64,000 bases of DNA from Gymnopus androsaceus JB14. Its lineage: Eukaryota; Basidiomycota; Agaricomycetes; Agaricales; Omphalotaceae. Every line of letters starts with the position of its first letter. The stretch's first letter is position 1. The DNA is taken from contig ML769419.1 in the NCBI GenBank assembly GCA_009733575.1, forward strand, positions 280,516 through 344,515. The letters run 5' to 3'. Position numbers and translations under genes: made by a program. Below are positions 11,186 to 22,739 of this stretch, piece by piece. The notes under the pieces were generated by a model. It worked only from the letters and a program-made list of their open reading frames with translations, did not search any database and was not told the origin of the DNA.

Positions 11186-11624
11186 AGGTAGAGAGCATCC
11201 AAGCTCGAGCAAGGTCAGCTGACCTCCATGTGACTCCTTAATATGGTGAAATTCCATAGATAATGCTCTCAAAAAACAAGTAGGACCTGGCTCACAAATC
11301 CGCTTCATTCAACCCTTGAAAATGCACTTAGAAGGGTGTATCACCCAAGACTTTGAGCACATATGTAATTTTGATAGAAGAGTTACCCAAACAGTGCTTC
11401 TTATACTAAACTGATAACTCCTCTCTCAGATTTTATCCAAATTACTGCCAGTTTTTTTTTCAGACATTTATACAGTATATGAAGTGTTGAATGGAAGGAA
11501 TTAGTTTCGTGATGAGCGGAATAATGTCCATTCTATTTTCGAGGTGAATTTCACCATATATAGGTATGTGACAGCCATGTGACAAAGTCAGCTGATCTTG
11601 CTCGAGCTTGGATGCTCTCTACCT
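11186..11624. mobile_element. 439-bp TA-flanked inverted-repeat element
   Basis: The left end AGGTAGAGAGCATCCAAGCT and the following CGAGCAAGGTCAGCTGA are matched by the inverted right end (TCAGCTGATCTTGCTCGAGC then TTGGATGCTCTCTACCT). Both ends abut TA (11184-11185 and 11625-11626). Inner arms also pair (ATGGTGAAATTCC against GGTGAATTTCACCAT). There is no coding capacity, so this is a MITE-like element with about 45-bp terminal repeats. Confidence 0.82.
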
Positions 11625-11639
11625 TACAACATTTCTGAG

Positions 11640-12065
11640 CTCTCTGGAATATAAAAAATAAGATAAGGTAGAATAAGGTAATAAGGTAGAATAAGGTAGA
11701 TAAGGTAACCTGGTCGACCAAGTTAACTTAAGGAACTTAAAGGTACTTTAAGTTAACTTGGTAAGGATAAGGTAAGGATAAGGTAGCGGAGTTTAAAAAT
11801 CTAAGGTAAATTGGTAGCCACCAATCTCATCGAGAATGCAAGTCAAATGCAAGTGTACCGTGTCATTAAAATCACATAAATTTCTTCGCTTTTTTTGACC
11901 CTGAGTATTGTACATTCAAGGAAGGAGCTTAAAACGATGTTAGTGAACACTGAATACTTTCATTATAGTCGGAACTCCGTCTAAGTGAACGAGATAAGTT
12001 ACCTTATAATTCAAAGTCCGCTACCTTATTTGAAATTCCTCTACCTTATTCGAACTTAAATACAA
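11640..12065. repeat. Dispersed repeat pair, AAGGTA type, inverted arms
   Basis: The left arm has runs of ATAAGGTAGAATAAGGTA, then AAGGTAGCGGAGTTT and TAAGGTAAATTGGTAGCCA (about 11785-11825). The right arm, inverted, has AAAGTCCGCTACCTTATTT (about 12010-12030). The middle contains a GGTCGACC-type palindrome and AAGTTAACTT words. Confidence 0.5.
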
Positions 12066-12477
12066 TTTACGACTTTGAAATACATTAAATATGTACTTGT
12101 AATGTACAAAACATATCTGTAGGTGTATGTAATGGGCTCCAGGCTATCTCCCGATACATTTACAGTTGCTGCTATGCTAATTGCTGGCTAATTGCACATT
12201 GTTGTTGAGACAAAATCAATGGCTTATGTGCAATTTCATGATTACTGTCATGCCAATGAAGCCTCATATGACTGAAATGAAACATTTCCACTCAAGCCTT
12301 GTGTTTTACATTGGGTCACAGACTGGCAAATATGTAGAAATGAAGGAATGAAAGTTCTATCTGTTCACTGGGTGTAGAGCTGCCTTAAAATTATGACCCA
12401 TACACTTGAACAGGGTCTAAGAGTGTCTGTAGCACATTGCACAGCATTTAATGGACATCTACAATGTTATTTATGGC

Positions 12478-12915
12478 TTAAGGTAGAATAAGGTAGAATA
12501 AGGTAATAAGGTAGAATAACTTGGTAAGGCCAAGGTAGCAATAAGGTAGCGGAGTTTGAAAATCCAAGGTAATTTGGTAGCCACTGGAAAAGATAAGTTA
12601 ACTTGATTGAATTGAAATAAGTAAAATAAGTTAGCGAAATAAGTTACTTTGCTCTCACTCAGTTGTGACTTGTCTTGAGTCAGACTCCGAGTGAAGCTGG
12701 GCTTTTTAGGTGCTGCATAAAGGAAGGAAGATGGAACGGGTGGATCTAAGGATTCCTGAGAAATCATACATAATTAAATGATTTAATGGCAATGATTAGA
12801 TGGCGACAAATGGGACCCTACCAAACTAACTTGGATTTTCAAACTCCGCTAACTTGTGAATTGAAAGTTAACTTGTCTAACTTGTTCTAACTTATTCTAA
12901 CTTGTCTAACTTGAT
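12478..12915. repeat. Dispersed repeat pair with both AAGGTA and AAGTTA arms
   Basis: The left arm (12480-12580) has AAGGTAGCGGAGTTTGAAAA followed by TCCAAGGTAATTTGGTAG. The inverted right arm (about 12815-12905) reads, on the other strand, AAGTTAGCGGAGTTTGAAAA then TCCAAGTTAGTTTGGTAG. The backbone is identical while both internal words change from GG to GT together. TTACTTTGCTCTCACTC at about 12640 is the family's terminal block. Confidence 0.55.
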
Positions 12916-13169
12916 CATTGTAAAATCATTCTAAGGCTGTCTATCACTAAGTTAAGGGTCTAAGTCTCACTGGCATTGCTCCGCAAGCATGATAATTGTG
13001 TTACAAGGTTGATCACCACTGTTGTCACTGTATTCATTGAAAATATCCATGTAATCAGTGCATACAGAGGTATCTATATGTCCTTTCTAGCTCTGAATGA
13101 CCGCCTAAGCATCCCGTAGGGATCAGGAAGCTCTGCTGAGGAAGTGATCATGCTCACTGTACTTCAATA

Positions 13170-13738
13170 GAGATATTTCAGGCCGGTCCAAAATTTGCCG
13201 TAACTCATAACAAATTTTGCTTGTCGCTCGTTGCAGCTGCAATATTCATGCCTCTCGAAGTCCCAGGCTACTATGAACAACCAAGAACATCTGTATCAAG
13301 CTAGCTGACTCCTTTCCGGCACATCAAAGCCATCATTTCTTTGAAAAAAAGTGTGCTGAGCTTCACTAGCTGTTGTGCTGTTGCTGTGGTATGAAGCAAC
13401 CTCAAAGGGTGGAGAGTCACCAGAAACCATGAAAATATCCATTGAGATTAGTATAGCATCCATACCAAGCAGAAAGAATGAGCAAATTCCAATGGTACTG
13501 CTGAAATAGTGAAAGCAACAAAATTTGCTCTAGAAGTGTCCACCATGTGGAGAGATCAAATGTGCATATTCTGAGGTGGTTTCTTGACTCAAATGACAGT
13601 TATTAGAGCCAGAAATGAAAATAGAAACATGATTATGGAGTAGAGTACATGGTAGTTGTGCGAAAACAAAATAAGCCATAGAAAATCTCAAATTTCGCCT
13701 GTGCAAGCGGCAAAATTTGCCGGCCCGAAACATCCCTA
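13170..13738. mobile_element. Possible inverted-repeat element with GGCCGGCAAATTTTGCCG-like ends
   Basis: The left end AGATATTTCAGGCCGG followed by AAAATTTGCCG resembles the inverse of the right end CGGCAAAATTTGCCGGCCCG followed by AAACATCCCTA. The match is imperfect and I found no target duplication, so boundaries are approximate. Confidence 0.4.
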
Positions 13739-13909
13739 ATACTCAGAAATATTGCACGGCAATACTGTCAATACACCTATGTACTGCTCATGGAAATAGT
13801 GTAAAACATTTATGGAGGACTTTATAAAGTACTTCTGGGGTGATAGGCTGCATATATGCAGCGAAAATGATAATTTATTGTTGTTTGAAATGTATTTATA
13901 ATGGCAAAC

Positions 13910-13985
13910 TTTGGCCAAGTTAGCGCAAGTTAGTGGAGTTTGAAATTTTTGATGGCCCAAGTTAATGACAAGTTTGTGTATATCT
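13910..13985. repeat. Dispersed repeat copy (AAGTTA type)
   Basis: CAAGTTAGCGCAAGTTAGTG, GAGTTTGAAATTTTTGATGG and CCCAAGTTAATGACAAG follow the same backbone as the arms near 12.55 kb, with AAGTTA words throughout. Confidence 0.45.
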
Positions 13986-15040
13986 TGCAAGTTTGAACCG
14001 ATATAACACATCTAATGTAGTGCATGACATGTTCTGTTCATTCCAGATCCTTACATAGTCTAAGCACAAGAAATTCAATGTGAATTTAACAACTTCATGC
14101 AGGGTGATGAGCGATGAGTCTGGAGCAACCTGTATTAAGTTACAATTCTGCAGGTATACAGTCCAGGTAGCCTGTTAATGCATATGTATGTATTTTGCGG
14201 CTTTTTTGCATTGAACTGTGCAGCATTGGCTGGCACCCATATATATAAGTATCTTGGGAGGGATTTCTCATTAGGAACCAGGTTTAAGGATCACAAACGG
14301 CGTTTATTCAATGGGCTTATAGTACAAGATGTACATGCTTATAAGTACATAATTAAGGAGCTAATAAAGGAGAATTTCTGGTATATAATCAGAAATAAGA
14401 CTCGAACCTCTATGTATGCGTGTAAAGGTTGATCTTTTGAGGTCCAGGGGGGTTAAATACGGAGCAACACAATACATCTATGCGCATGGGAGTGAGCAGG
14501 AAGTTGGTGGAGCTGAGGGTAAGGGTGAAATCGCTACATTTATTTTAAGCATTACCATGTATGGGTGCGGAAATTTGATGCAAATAATGTGTGCTGTTGA
14601 ATCCAAAGACCGAGACAGTATGGCAATGGTTGGACAATGGGTTGTATACCATCCATATTGTGATTGAAATTCAACATTATTTCCACCCACATAATGACAG
14701 TCATTGATATGATCATGTATGGGACAATAATGACAACATATGCATCACTGTTGTGTACCTGTACCGTACTGAGGGAGAAAATTTTCTCCATGTTACGGCA
14801 GCAGTCCTGCATTGACAGTCATATTTACATGCATACAGAGATGGTTCGGAGCCTAGATACAAGCTGAGCGTAACTGGATCTTGTATCAGTAGCATTTATT
14901 CTTATGCAAACCAACACCAAAAACTCAATGCAGAGTCAATGATACAGTGGGATTGATCTGTGCAACAGTGTATAGCACACAGTAAGTATAGGTATTCACT
15001 GATAGTATCACTGACAGTGAGTGAAATGCTCAAATAATCT
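13986..15040. other. Non-coding spacer with unsupported small open frames
   Basis: Open frames of 60-90 codons occur (for example 14178-14432) but show no recognisable domain, splice structure or codon pattern. No gene is called. Confidence 0.4.
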
Positions 15041-15262
15041 TTAAAAATAAGTTGATTTAAGTTGCTATTACATCAGCAAAACCTGTATTTTTGCTGGAGC
15101 AAAGTACCCTATTCCAGACACCTCTGGAGATCTCTGGAGACCTCCAGCGAAAATACAGGTTTTGCTGATGTAAAGTGAAAGTTAATTACATTTTACTGAG
15201 TCACGGCAATTCAATTTTGCAAGCACGAGAAAAGTTAGCCTGACAAGTTACTTTGCTCACAC
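15041..15262. repeat. Dispersed repeat copy (AAGTTA type) interrupted by a MITE
   Basis: The copy parallels the one at 15955-16103: TTTAAGTTGCTAT, then TTACATTTTACTGAGTC, GCAAGCACG and AGTTAGCCTGACAAGTTACT ending TTTGCTCACACTC. It is interrupted at 15071-15170 by a TA-inserted MITE. Confidence 0.6.
15071..15170. mobile_element. 100-bp hairpin MITE of the CATCAGC family
   Basis: The ends are CATCAGCAAAACCTGTATTT and AAATACAGGTTTTGCTGATG, with inner pairing TTTGCTGGAG against CTCCAGCGAAA. TA stands on both sides (15069-15070 and 15171-15172). The homologous empty copy near 15977 shows a single TA at the same position, which confirms the TA target duplication. Confidence 0.88.
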
Positions 15263-15954
15263 TCAGAGGTAACCGCAAAGCACAGAGATGATGATATAAC
15301 TTCCATTGAACCTGCGGCAGATATCTGAGATTAGTCCCATCATACTTTACATAAGTATCAGGTAGATATTGAATAGCATACATACATATTCTACTGAAAT
15401 GATCTGTCTTTTGTAGCTGATTTGTAGGTATAGTCACAATACATCACTTAAGAGTTGAATTTTAGTGATACTGAATTCCAAGTTGAGTTCTTGTTCACTT
15501 ACGTGTTAGGTCAAGAAGTTCAACATTGGTAGCCAAAGTAGGTTATATCTATCACAGTATTACTTACATGCAAAGGGGGATACTTAAACTATGTTCATAG
15601 TAACTTTATACATTATCAGCATCATGTATAAAGCCCCAGTGTTATAGGCAGGGAGTACTTACTGTATACCGTATTATCAAGGCCCTACAAACACCTGTTA
15701 GATACTGTACTTGCTACATTCATTGAGACTTTTGGTAATTCAGTGTTAGTTTCTACTAGTGTACTTAGGTAACTCCGACTCAATAGATTCAGATGTCGTG
15801 CACTCAGGACATTGATTTACAGCATAGTATATAGTATAGTCTTACATGTAACTGTACTGTTCAGCCATTGGTATAGACCTTATATGGCTGTTAGGGTATA
15901 GGATATACAATAAGATGTCATATAGTAGCGAGATTACACTCATAATGTCTAAAT

Positions 15955-16103
15955 CATATGTTAATTTAAGTTGCTAGTAAAACACAAGTTAGTTACATTT
16001 TGCCGAGTCTCGGCAAGTTAATCTTGCAAGCACGGGAAAAAACAAGTTAACTTGATTGAATGTGGGACAAGTTAGCCTGACAAGTTACTTTGCTCACACT
16101 CCG
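15955..16103. repeat. Dispersed repeat copy (AAGTTA type), uninterrupted
   Basis: TTAATTTAAGTTGCTAGTAA, CAAGTTAGTTACATTTTGCC, TTGCAAGCACGGG and GACAAGTTAGCCTGACAAGT, ending TACTTTGCTCACACTC. This copy has no MITE and serves as the empty site for 15071-15170. Confidence 0.6.
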
Positions 16104-18239
16104 ACAAATGAGGGTATCATCATGATGTTGGGGAGGTAGGATCTGTTTGTCTTGAGCTTGGTTGTTTGCTTCAGTTCGCAGTTAACAAGGAATATACATA
16201 CTTGTTAGACAATATGTCCTGATAGACACCTGAACTGGTGGGCTCAGTGAGTGGAGGCAAGAAAGATCAATTGTCAAAAGTCTAACCATCTGTATATGCA
16301 CCGGTATTGATAGGTAGGTAGGTAGGTAAACCGGCGTGGTCCCATTGAGAAACAGCCGGGTTCCGCGCAACACACATTGCGCCTACATGTGTGCCGTGGG
16401 CATCTAGTGTTCACGTTGTTGTGGGAGGCAGCCAAGACCACCCAGCTCGCAATGCTTGCACTAGACACGAAGGAGACCAAGGTACCTAGTGATCACATTC
16501 TCGTGGTAGTCAATTAAGAATACCTGGCATGCAACGCTTGCACTAGGTACAAAGGAAACCAGAGGAGTTGGTGCTTTATAGAGCATTTACAGCGAATACC
16601 CAAGAGAGAATAGACTATAACCCATATTGATTAATTCCCATTATTTAAAGGCTGGTACAGTTCTAGAGACAGGATCCAGGCTTCTTTGCCTGCAAAGATA
16701 CACAGTACATTGTAGATAAATTTAGCCAATATAGGTAGACTCCAATGTCTGAATAATATGTGTTACAGGAAGTTCGGAGAGGATAAATGCAAGTGGTCAG
16801 CCCTTAATGAAGGTACTTTGGCAAAAACATCCTCTAGGAAGCGCTGGCGAAGGTAAGACAGAGTGCTGCTCCCCTGCATGTAAGCAGAGCATGGTGTTTG
16901 TCTTCAAATCCCATTTGACACAACCAACATAGTCTCCATTCACAGGGAATAGGAGGGTGTTACCTTTCTGCATAGCAAAGGTGTTCAACGGACAGTGCAT
17001 GGCATGAAGCAATGAAACATCAGAAAGCATGACTTGGGCACAGAGATAACAGATAGATAGGGCCTCAAGGTCATTATGGGCACGTTCAGTTGCTGACAGT
17101 CTTTATCATTGTATTTGACACAGTTTTGGAGGAAGTGGGTGCATACATGAGTAGGAAGTGATGCTTGAATGGAAGTTTCACAGGACCATACAATGCTGTC
17201 TGTGAGCTGCTAAAATTCGTTTAGGATCACGTAAGTCATTCAGGGTACACCACAGGGACCGGTAGGCAAGCGAGTACAGTGATAAGATTGTTGATTCTGA
17301 TGCGACTGCAGTGCATATAAAATGCATATAGTGCATATATGTGTCAATATATGCATCGATATTGTCTCGGGTACCGCTAAAAAGGTGCTTCACAGCAAGA
17401 GACAAGCAATGTCTATAACATATATATTATCCAAGTGCTTTGCATCGAAACGGGGGTATAAACAGGCCTCGAGATTCGGCTTAGAGAGCCTAAGATCCCT
17501 TCATGGCAGTCAAAGCGTAACTTATTGATGGGATCAAAACGAGACTTAGGGAGTCAAAACGGGGTGTCCTAGAGTTGTTTCAAGCCATGGAGATCCGACG
17601 GAAGTGCAGACGAGTCAGACGGAACATTAGGAAGGCAGGGTGGACATTAGTTTAGCCAGAAAATGGAGGAACAAGTAGATCCGAGGCAGGGAAAGACTTT
17701 AGGCCAAAATAGGAAAGATAGGATAAACAGAACCTTTTTACAGCCTTCAGGGCATCGAAAATGGAGCGAAAGGGACCCGAGGGATGAAACAGGGATGACT
17801 GCGGATAGGCAGGAAGGCTAGGAAGGATGGCAGGACAAGGACGGAGTTTTTGGTATAAGAAAACGTCGAAATGGAGCAGGTTGCGGCACCCCCATCGCTA
17901 CAAGCCTTGTTGTGATTCGTACTTATTGTTTGTGTGTTCATTGTTGTATTGTACATCGCGTGTTAGCAATTTATTTGGCTTTTGTGGCAGTTGTGTGCAA
18001 GCAACTGGCCTTTTATTGTGTTCAGGCAATTGTGTGCAAGCAATTGGCCTTCTTGTGTTTTGGCATCAGTTTGTAAGCTTTTGGCCTTATTGTATCAAGT
18101 GTTAGCAATTTGTTACTTGTACTATTGCATGTTAGCAATAGTTGTATGTTTTGACTTGTCTCATAACAGTTTTATACTGTTTTACTACTTACTCTACCTA
18201 CCCATACATTCCACTGTCTAAACAGCCCCCGAACTTTGT
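16104..18239. other. Mostly non-coding, with a possible decayed minus-strand gene at 16.8-17.4 kb
   Basis: A (GGTA)n microsatellite lies at about 16313-16330. On the minus strand, open stretches at 17178-17405 and 16797-17030 can be joined only through frame changes (between about 17040 and 17178) and show no domain I recognise. I read them at most as remains of a gene. The rest shows no gene. Confidence 0.3.
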
Positions 18240-19045
18240 GTTTTGGGTTGGTTTTGTTTTCATTTCCATCCCACTTTGCATCAATCCACTTCGGCTGTCC
18301 GCGATAAGAACTGAGAACATATTCTCCAGTGCAGCTTTTGCAAAATGGGTTGGTGGGAGATCAAGCAGATATGTCAGGAATCCCAGAGCGGGTCCAATCC
18401 TGCGGTACCTGCCAATGGGTAATAAACCGGTCTCGGAGAAAAGAATGACTAAGATGGATCTCCTGGTGCAGGTTAAGAAGTCAACGGAGAAAAAGAGAAG
18501 TCTGGTGAGGAGATGTTGCCATCCACCGTATGCGTACCTCCAATGGCTATTGCTGCTGCAGTGCTATTGGACCCAAAGAAGAGCTTGTTTGCCCCGAGCT
18601 CACCGACAATGGAAGCTAGAACTTGAATAAGGCGAGTTTTCCTGCTGAACAAAGGCCCTGTAATGACTGCCAGTATCGGTTGGGATGTAGTTTCTGTTTT
18701 AGACTGCAGGACGTGGAGGTAAAAGGTAAAGATGAAGGCGAGCTGGTTGTCATTGAACGCAAAATCCGTGTTTCCTATGTTGATAGCAAGAGCAAGAGCA
18801 TCGTGTCTCTCCTTCGGGGATGAGGTCACTTTGCAGAGGGCAGCAAGGATGCGTGCAGGTTTAAGCGGGCCTGTAAGAACTGATGGGAAGGAGAGAGGCA
18901 AAGTGGGCAATTCCGAAGTAATGGAATTGTCACTATGTAAATTGTGAACAATGGCTATGGGGTCCAAAAAGGATAAAACGTACATGAAGCCTATTGCGGG
19001 CTTTTGCTTTAGTTCTTCCAAGCGTTTATCTGAATTGATAGCCAT
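18240..19045 (-). pseudogene. Helicase-like P-loop fragment (Helitron/PIF1-type), degraded
   Basis: A minus-strand open frame starting at 19045 contains FNDNQLAFIFTFYLHVLQSK, followed by ILAVITGPLFSRKTRLIQVL and later AAAIAIGGTHTVDG. The order (segment resembling N-x-x-Q-L, Walker A, then an A-A-x-x-I-G-G-x-T-x-H-like block) is that of PIF1/Helitron helicases. The P-loop GPLFSRKT lacks the glycine before lysine, and the DEIS-type Walker B was not found downstream. A second open frame (to about 18240) follows after a stop. It is probably a decayed transposon helicase; the call rests on motif order only. Confidence 0.35.
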
Positions 19046-20206
19046 TTGACACGGGCTTAGAGCTGAGGGATGAGGCTCCGATGATGATGGTAAGAAGAGA
19101 ACCAGCAGCGCTATGCATTAATGGCTTTCTGCCCAATTTATATAGATCAATATTTAGACTTAGTGTAATGTGTTCGTATAGTGCAACAAGACTATTGCAA
19201 TAGTACTAGTAGACTTTCTGTAGAGTTTGGGTTCAGAAGTTAGTGCATAGAAAGTGGAATTAGAGAGGGGTCACCAGCCACGGTATAGTGTATACGCCTG
19301 GAAATCTACAGCGTCCACGGGATGTAAGTGCTCGTGCCTTGTAGTACATCTTTTAGCGTCAAGCCTTCAGTGATCTTGGTCGACACAGTGAGAGGAAACA
19401 CAAAAGGGGGGCAGAATTGTCGCCAACGTCCGAATCATATATATATATATGTTTTGAAGTACATTTACACCGTCGTCGCCACATGGCCCAACCCATAGCT
19501 CCCTCTCAGTGGGTAGGGTTGCCAGCGCAGACATGGTATATGCACTCAGCGTGTCTACGATGTTGCTAAATAGGGGTAACGACGACGACAACGACCTAAG
19601 TCATATATACGACTCGAGAATCACATTTCGTGGTGTTCCGAATCCATGGACATACTCATTGCACCATTTATGTGGGCTGAGTGGCCTGGGTGGACACGGT
19701 ATATGTGCTCGGCGTGTTCATGATGGTGATTTAGTGTGGTGATATATGCTCTTAGGGGTTTAATTAATACTAAATAAGGAAATGGTATGTAGCGCCTGGA
19801 GCGGCCGGACAACCACAGGCCGACGATTGGCCTCCTCGAGATAGTTTATTCTGTATTAAGCCTTGGCTGAGCCCCATTTTTCCACGTACTGAGATGCAAC
19901 GAATTGTTTATTATGTGGAACATGCGTTCTTGCATCTTTTTGCGTGCTATAATAGTCGAACAAGATCAAGATTAGCTCGAACTTGACCGCTACGCGAGCT
20001 TTACAAGAAAAATTTGCTACAAAATACTACTTCTATGTACACTACGTTACTTACTTATGTACATCTTTTGTCCGTCGTTCGAATTCGTAACAAACTCGTG
20101 AGTCACAACAATATAGACTAGGTATGAAAATTTTCGTTACAAGAAAAACTCCCCAAAAAGTCCTTCAGGCCATAAAGCTACAGGGTAATTTATCGATACC
20201 CATCCA
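19046..20206. other. Non-coding; (AT)n tract and a weak direct repeat
   Basis: An (AT)n run lies at about 19437-19451. A diverged direct repeat of about 55 bp is visible around 19540-19567 (TGGTATATGCACTCAGCGTG) and 19695-19730 (CGGTATATGTGCTCGGCGTG). No gene is recognised. Confidence 0.4.
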
Positions 20207-21927
20207 CTAGAACAGCGTCTTCGTCTTTGCCGCCAGCGTAGTGGACATGGGCAAAGGAAGTACCTGGTGATGCTCGTCCTTGCCGACATCGCGCCAGGCC
20301 GTCCTTCCGTCCAACTCGAAATCGCCATCCAATCTAAATCTATATCCGTATTCGTCTCGGGTCCATGATCAATCAAAACGGGCGACTCATAGATTCGAGT
20401 CTGTTTCTTCTGCTTTTCCTGAAATGGGGAACGCAGGAGCAGGGCAGAAGGCGACAGCGAACGCGGACGGGAAAATGGAGATGAGAGTTGGCCGCAATGG
20501 GACCACGATGGTGAGGGAGACGAAGGAGGTACCTTAGAAACCCTCCTACCAGGATTCGGAACACCCTTATTCTCTGATCGTAAAGAGTAGTGGTGTCTTG
20601 GCCGGGGAGATGCTAGGGCGTCAGCGTCGCTAAGAGCTCGTGTAGGATGTAGTCGGTTGTTCAGGAATAGTATACAAATCCCGTTTGTTGGTGAAGCGGA
20701 CGTCTGGGAGTGATTCGATAGATTGAAAGAGACGGAGGCTCGTCGTTGACGAGTAACATCCACATCTGGCGGTGCGATAGTGGCTAGCGATACCTGTGCC
20801 GAAACGTCTCCGATGTCGTCTGGCTTGCTCGGAGTTACCAGCCTAACCGTTGCTTCGGAGGGTGGAACGGTTCCGAGTGAAGGCCGGACGTGTGGAGGGA
20901 AGCCCGTGACCGAGTCCAGAGAGAGAACGACGTTTAGCGTTGGTGGCTTTCAGAGGCTAGCGGACCAGCAGAGAGAGCTGAACCCAATGGCAGCTCAATA
21001 GCTAGTCCACCGAGCTGTTGGTGGTCCTTTGCTTTGGCGGCGGTAACGGGTTCAGATGATATAGGATCATGGGCAGAGGAAGCTGAAGCCATAGGTAGTT
21101 CGATACCCAACGCACGGAGCGGTTGGTAGCCGTTTCCATGCTCTGGCGACAGAGAAGATGCTGGAGACGGAAAGATCGAAACCTAAATCCTAGCGGATTG
21201 TGTGAGCGACAGGTGGTTTCTCCATCACGGAATGGTTCGCTGAGCTTAGAAGAAGGAAGCACCGGCGAGGGTGAACCTGGCGAGTTCCAAACCGAGAACG
21301 AAAGCGAGTGAATTGATTGGAAGCTATAGGCTTTCATGTGCGGAGAGGGAAGAGAGACAATAGGAGACGGAGAGTTCAGATCAAAAGTACGAGCGTAGAG
21401 AACTGGTTTCACGGGTTGGGATTCGATGAAGACCTCGTCTAGCGTCTCAGGCGAGAAACCATCTTCTGTCTGCAGCATATGCTCAATACGCGTGTAAAGA
21501 CGGAGATGCACAACACTCGTACCTCCGAAAGATGATTATTCAGTGATGAAACTCTCTTCGTGAGCTTCTTCCTCCGGTGTTTGGACGGCGCTAGACAATT
21601 CTCGCCGTCGGAAGCTTCAGCATCGTACCCAGCTTCATCGGCAGTAGCGAAAAGCACTGGATAATGACACAAAGCTGATGATGCCCTTGGTTTTGGTGTC
21701 TCCAGTATTTTGTTCCGCGACTGACCCCAATTCTTCACTCGGCAAAACCTATCGTTTTCATCTTCTTTCAAAGGCGACACGGGAGGAGAATTATCAGTCT
21801 GCGAAGAGCCTGAATTCGAAATACAAAAATCGTTATCAAAGAGCGAGGATGCGGAAGAAGAGATGGATGAAGAAGAATTGGACAAGGCCAGCTTGTCGAG
21901 ATTGCTCGGAATGGATAGGAGGTTCAT
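20207..21927 (-). CDS. Multi-exon protein of unknown function, Ser/Pro-rich
   Basis: The likely start is the Met codon at 21927 (MNLLSIPSNLDKLAL), followed by a Ser-rich stretch and a basic RRKKLTKR segment. A clear 53-nt GT-AG intron lies at 21470-21522 and joins the first exon to TEDGFSPETLDEVFIES. Further down, open frames change twice (around 21.2 and 20.95 kb) at places where short GT...AG introns fit. The last exon appears to end with DGDFELDGRTAWRDV and a stop at 20207-20209. Intron positions other than the first are my inference. No domain is recognisable. The Ser/Pro bias suggests a largely disordered, possibly regulatory protein, but that is a guess. Confidence 0.5.
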
Positions 21928-22739
21928 GTTGAAAAAACAAGTAGAAAATGAAGATAGAATGAAGAGTAGAAGAATAGAAGGTGAGATGTGCTTTAGGAAT
22001 TGCGGTCGTTACAATTTGCGATAGTGTTGGTGGTTAGAAGAAGAAACGAAACCGGAGACAATTGCGCGACGTAATAAATGACAGACCGAGATCACGTGGT
22101 GGCGTTTTTCGCTTCGTTTCTCGGCTCGTCCTATTCTGCTCTTCATGCTTTTGGCCTTAGGAGTCACGAAACTTGAAACATGTACGTCTATCTCAGAGGT
22201 ATTGCTTCCATTCAAACTTATTCTCTATATCCCATAAATGCAGCAATCCCAGAACGATCGCGGTGTGCTGCAGTGACGAACCTCATGCTGAATGGAATCT
22301 CTTTCGAGGAATGAACTCTAAGCTTGTCACAGAGTCCATCTTGAATAATTGTCACAGTAGCATCTTGTAAGTGTAATCGTCTTCTTTGAGCTTCATGTCT
22401 TGCGAGTTCTTACACATGTGATAAAGACTGTTTGAATTGTCGCGATGCGTACCATGCCAGCTGCAATGTCGTTCGATTTTATCGATCTCTATACATTGCG
22501 CTGAACGATGATTCAGATTTATCACATGCTAGGATAATCAAGAAGGTCTGGCAATGTGTGGAACTGGCAGTAGGACTAGACTCGTCGGGCTGATAACTAC
22601 TAAGCTCTGAGCCAGCAAAGTATGGATGGTTCTCCTCGCCTTCATATATTAATGGAACAATGATGTATATAGCCTATTCAGTATTCAGAATCAAACAATC
22701 ACGCGAATTGTCACACTGTTGTTGTGTAGAGTCGTTCCT
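21928..22739. other. Intergenic region between divergent genes
   Basis: No gene is seen. This stretch should hold the promoters of the minus-strand gene to the left and the F-box relic to the right. Confidence 0.4.

Noticed and set aside
14178..14667. Open frames in the repeat island suggesting a small gene
   Set aside because: No recognisable domain, several overlapping frames on both strands of similar length, and no splice or promoter context.
20137..20763. A single 208-codon minus-strand open frame as a gene
   Set aside because: The natural C-terminus (LDGDFELDGRTAWRDV) lies in another frame within the same stretch. The long frame partly reads through introns or the wrong phase, so it was merged into the multi-exon model.
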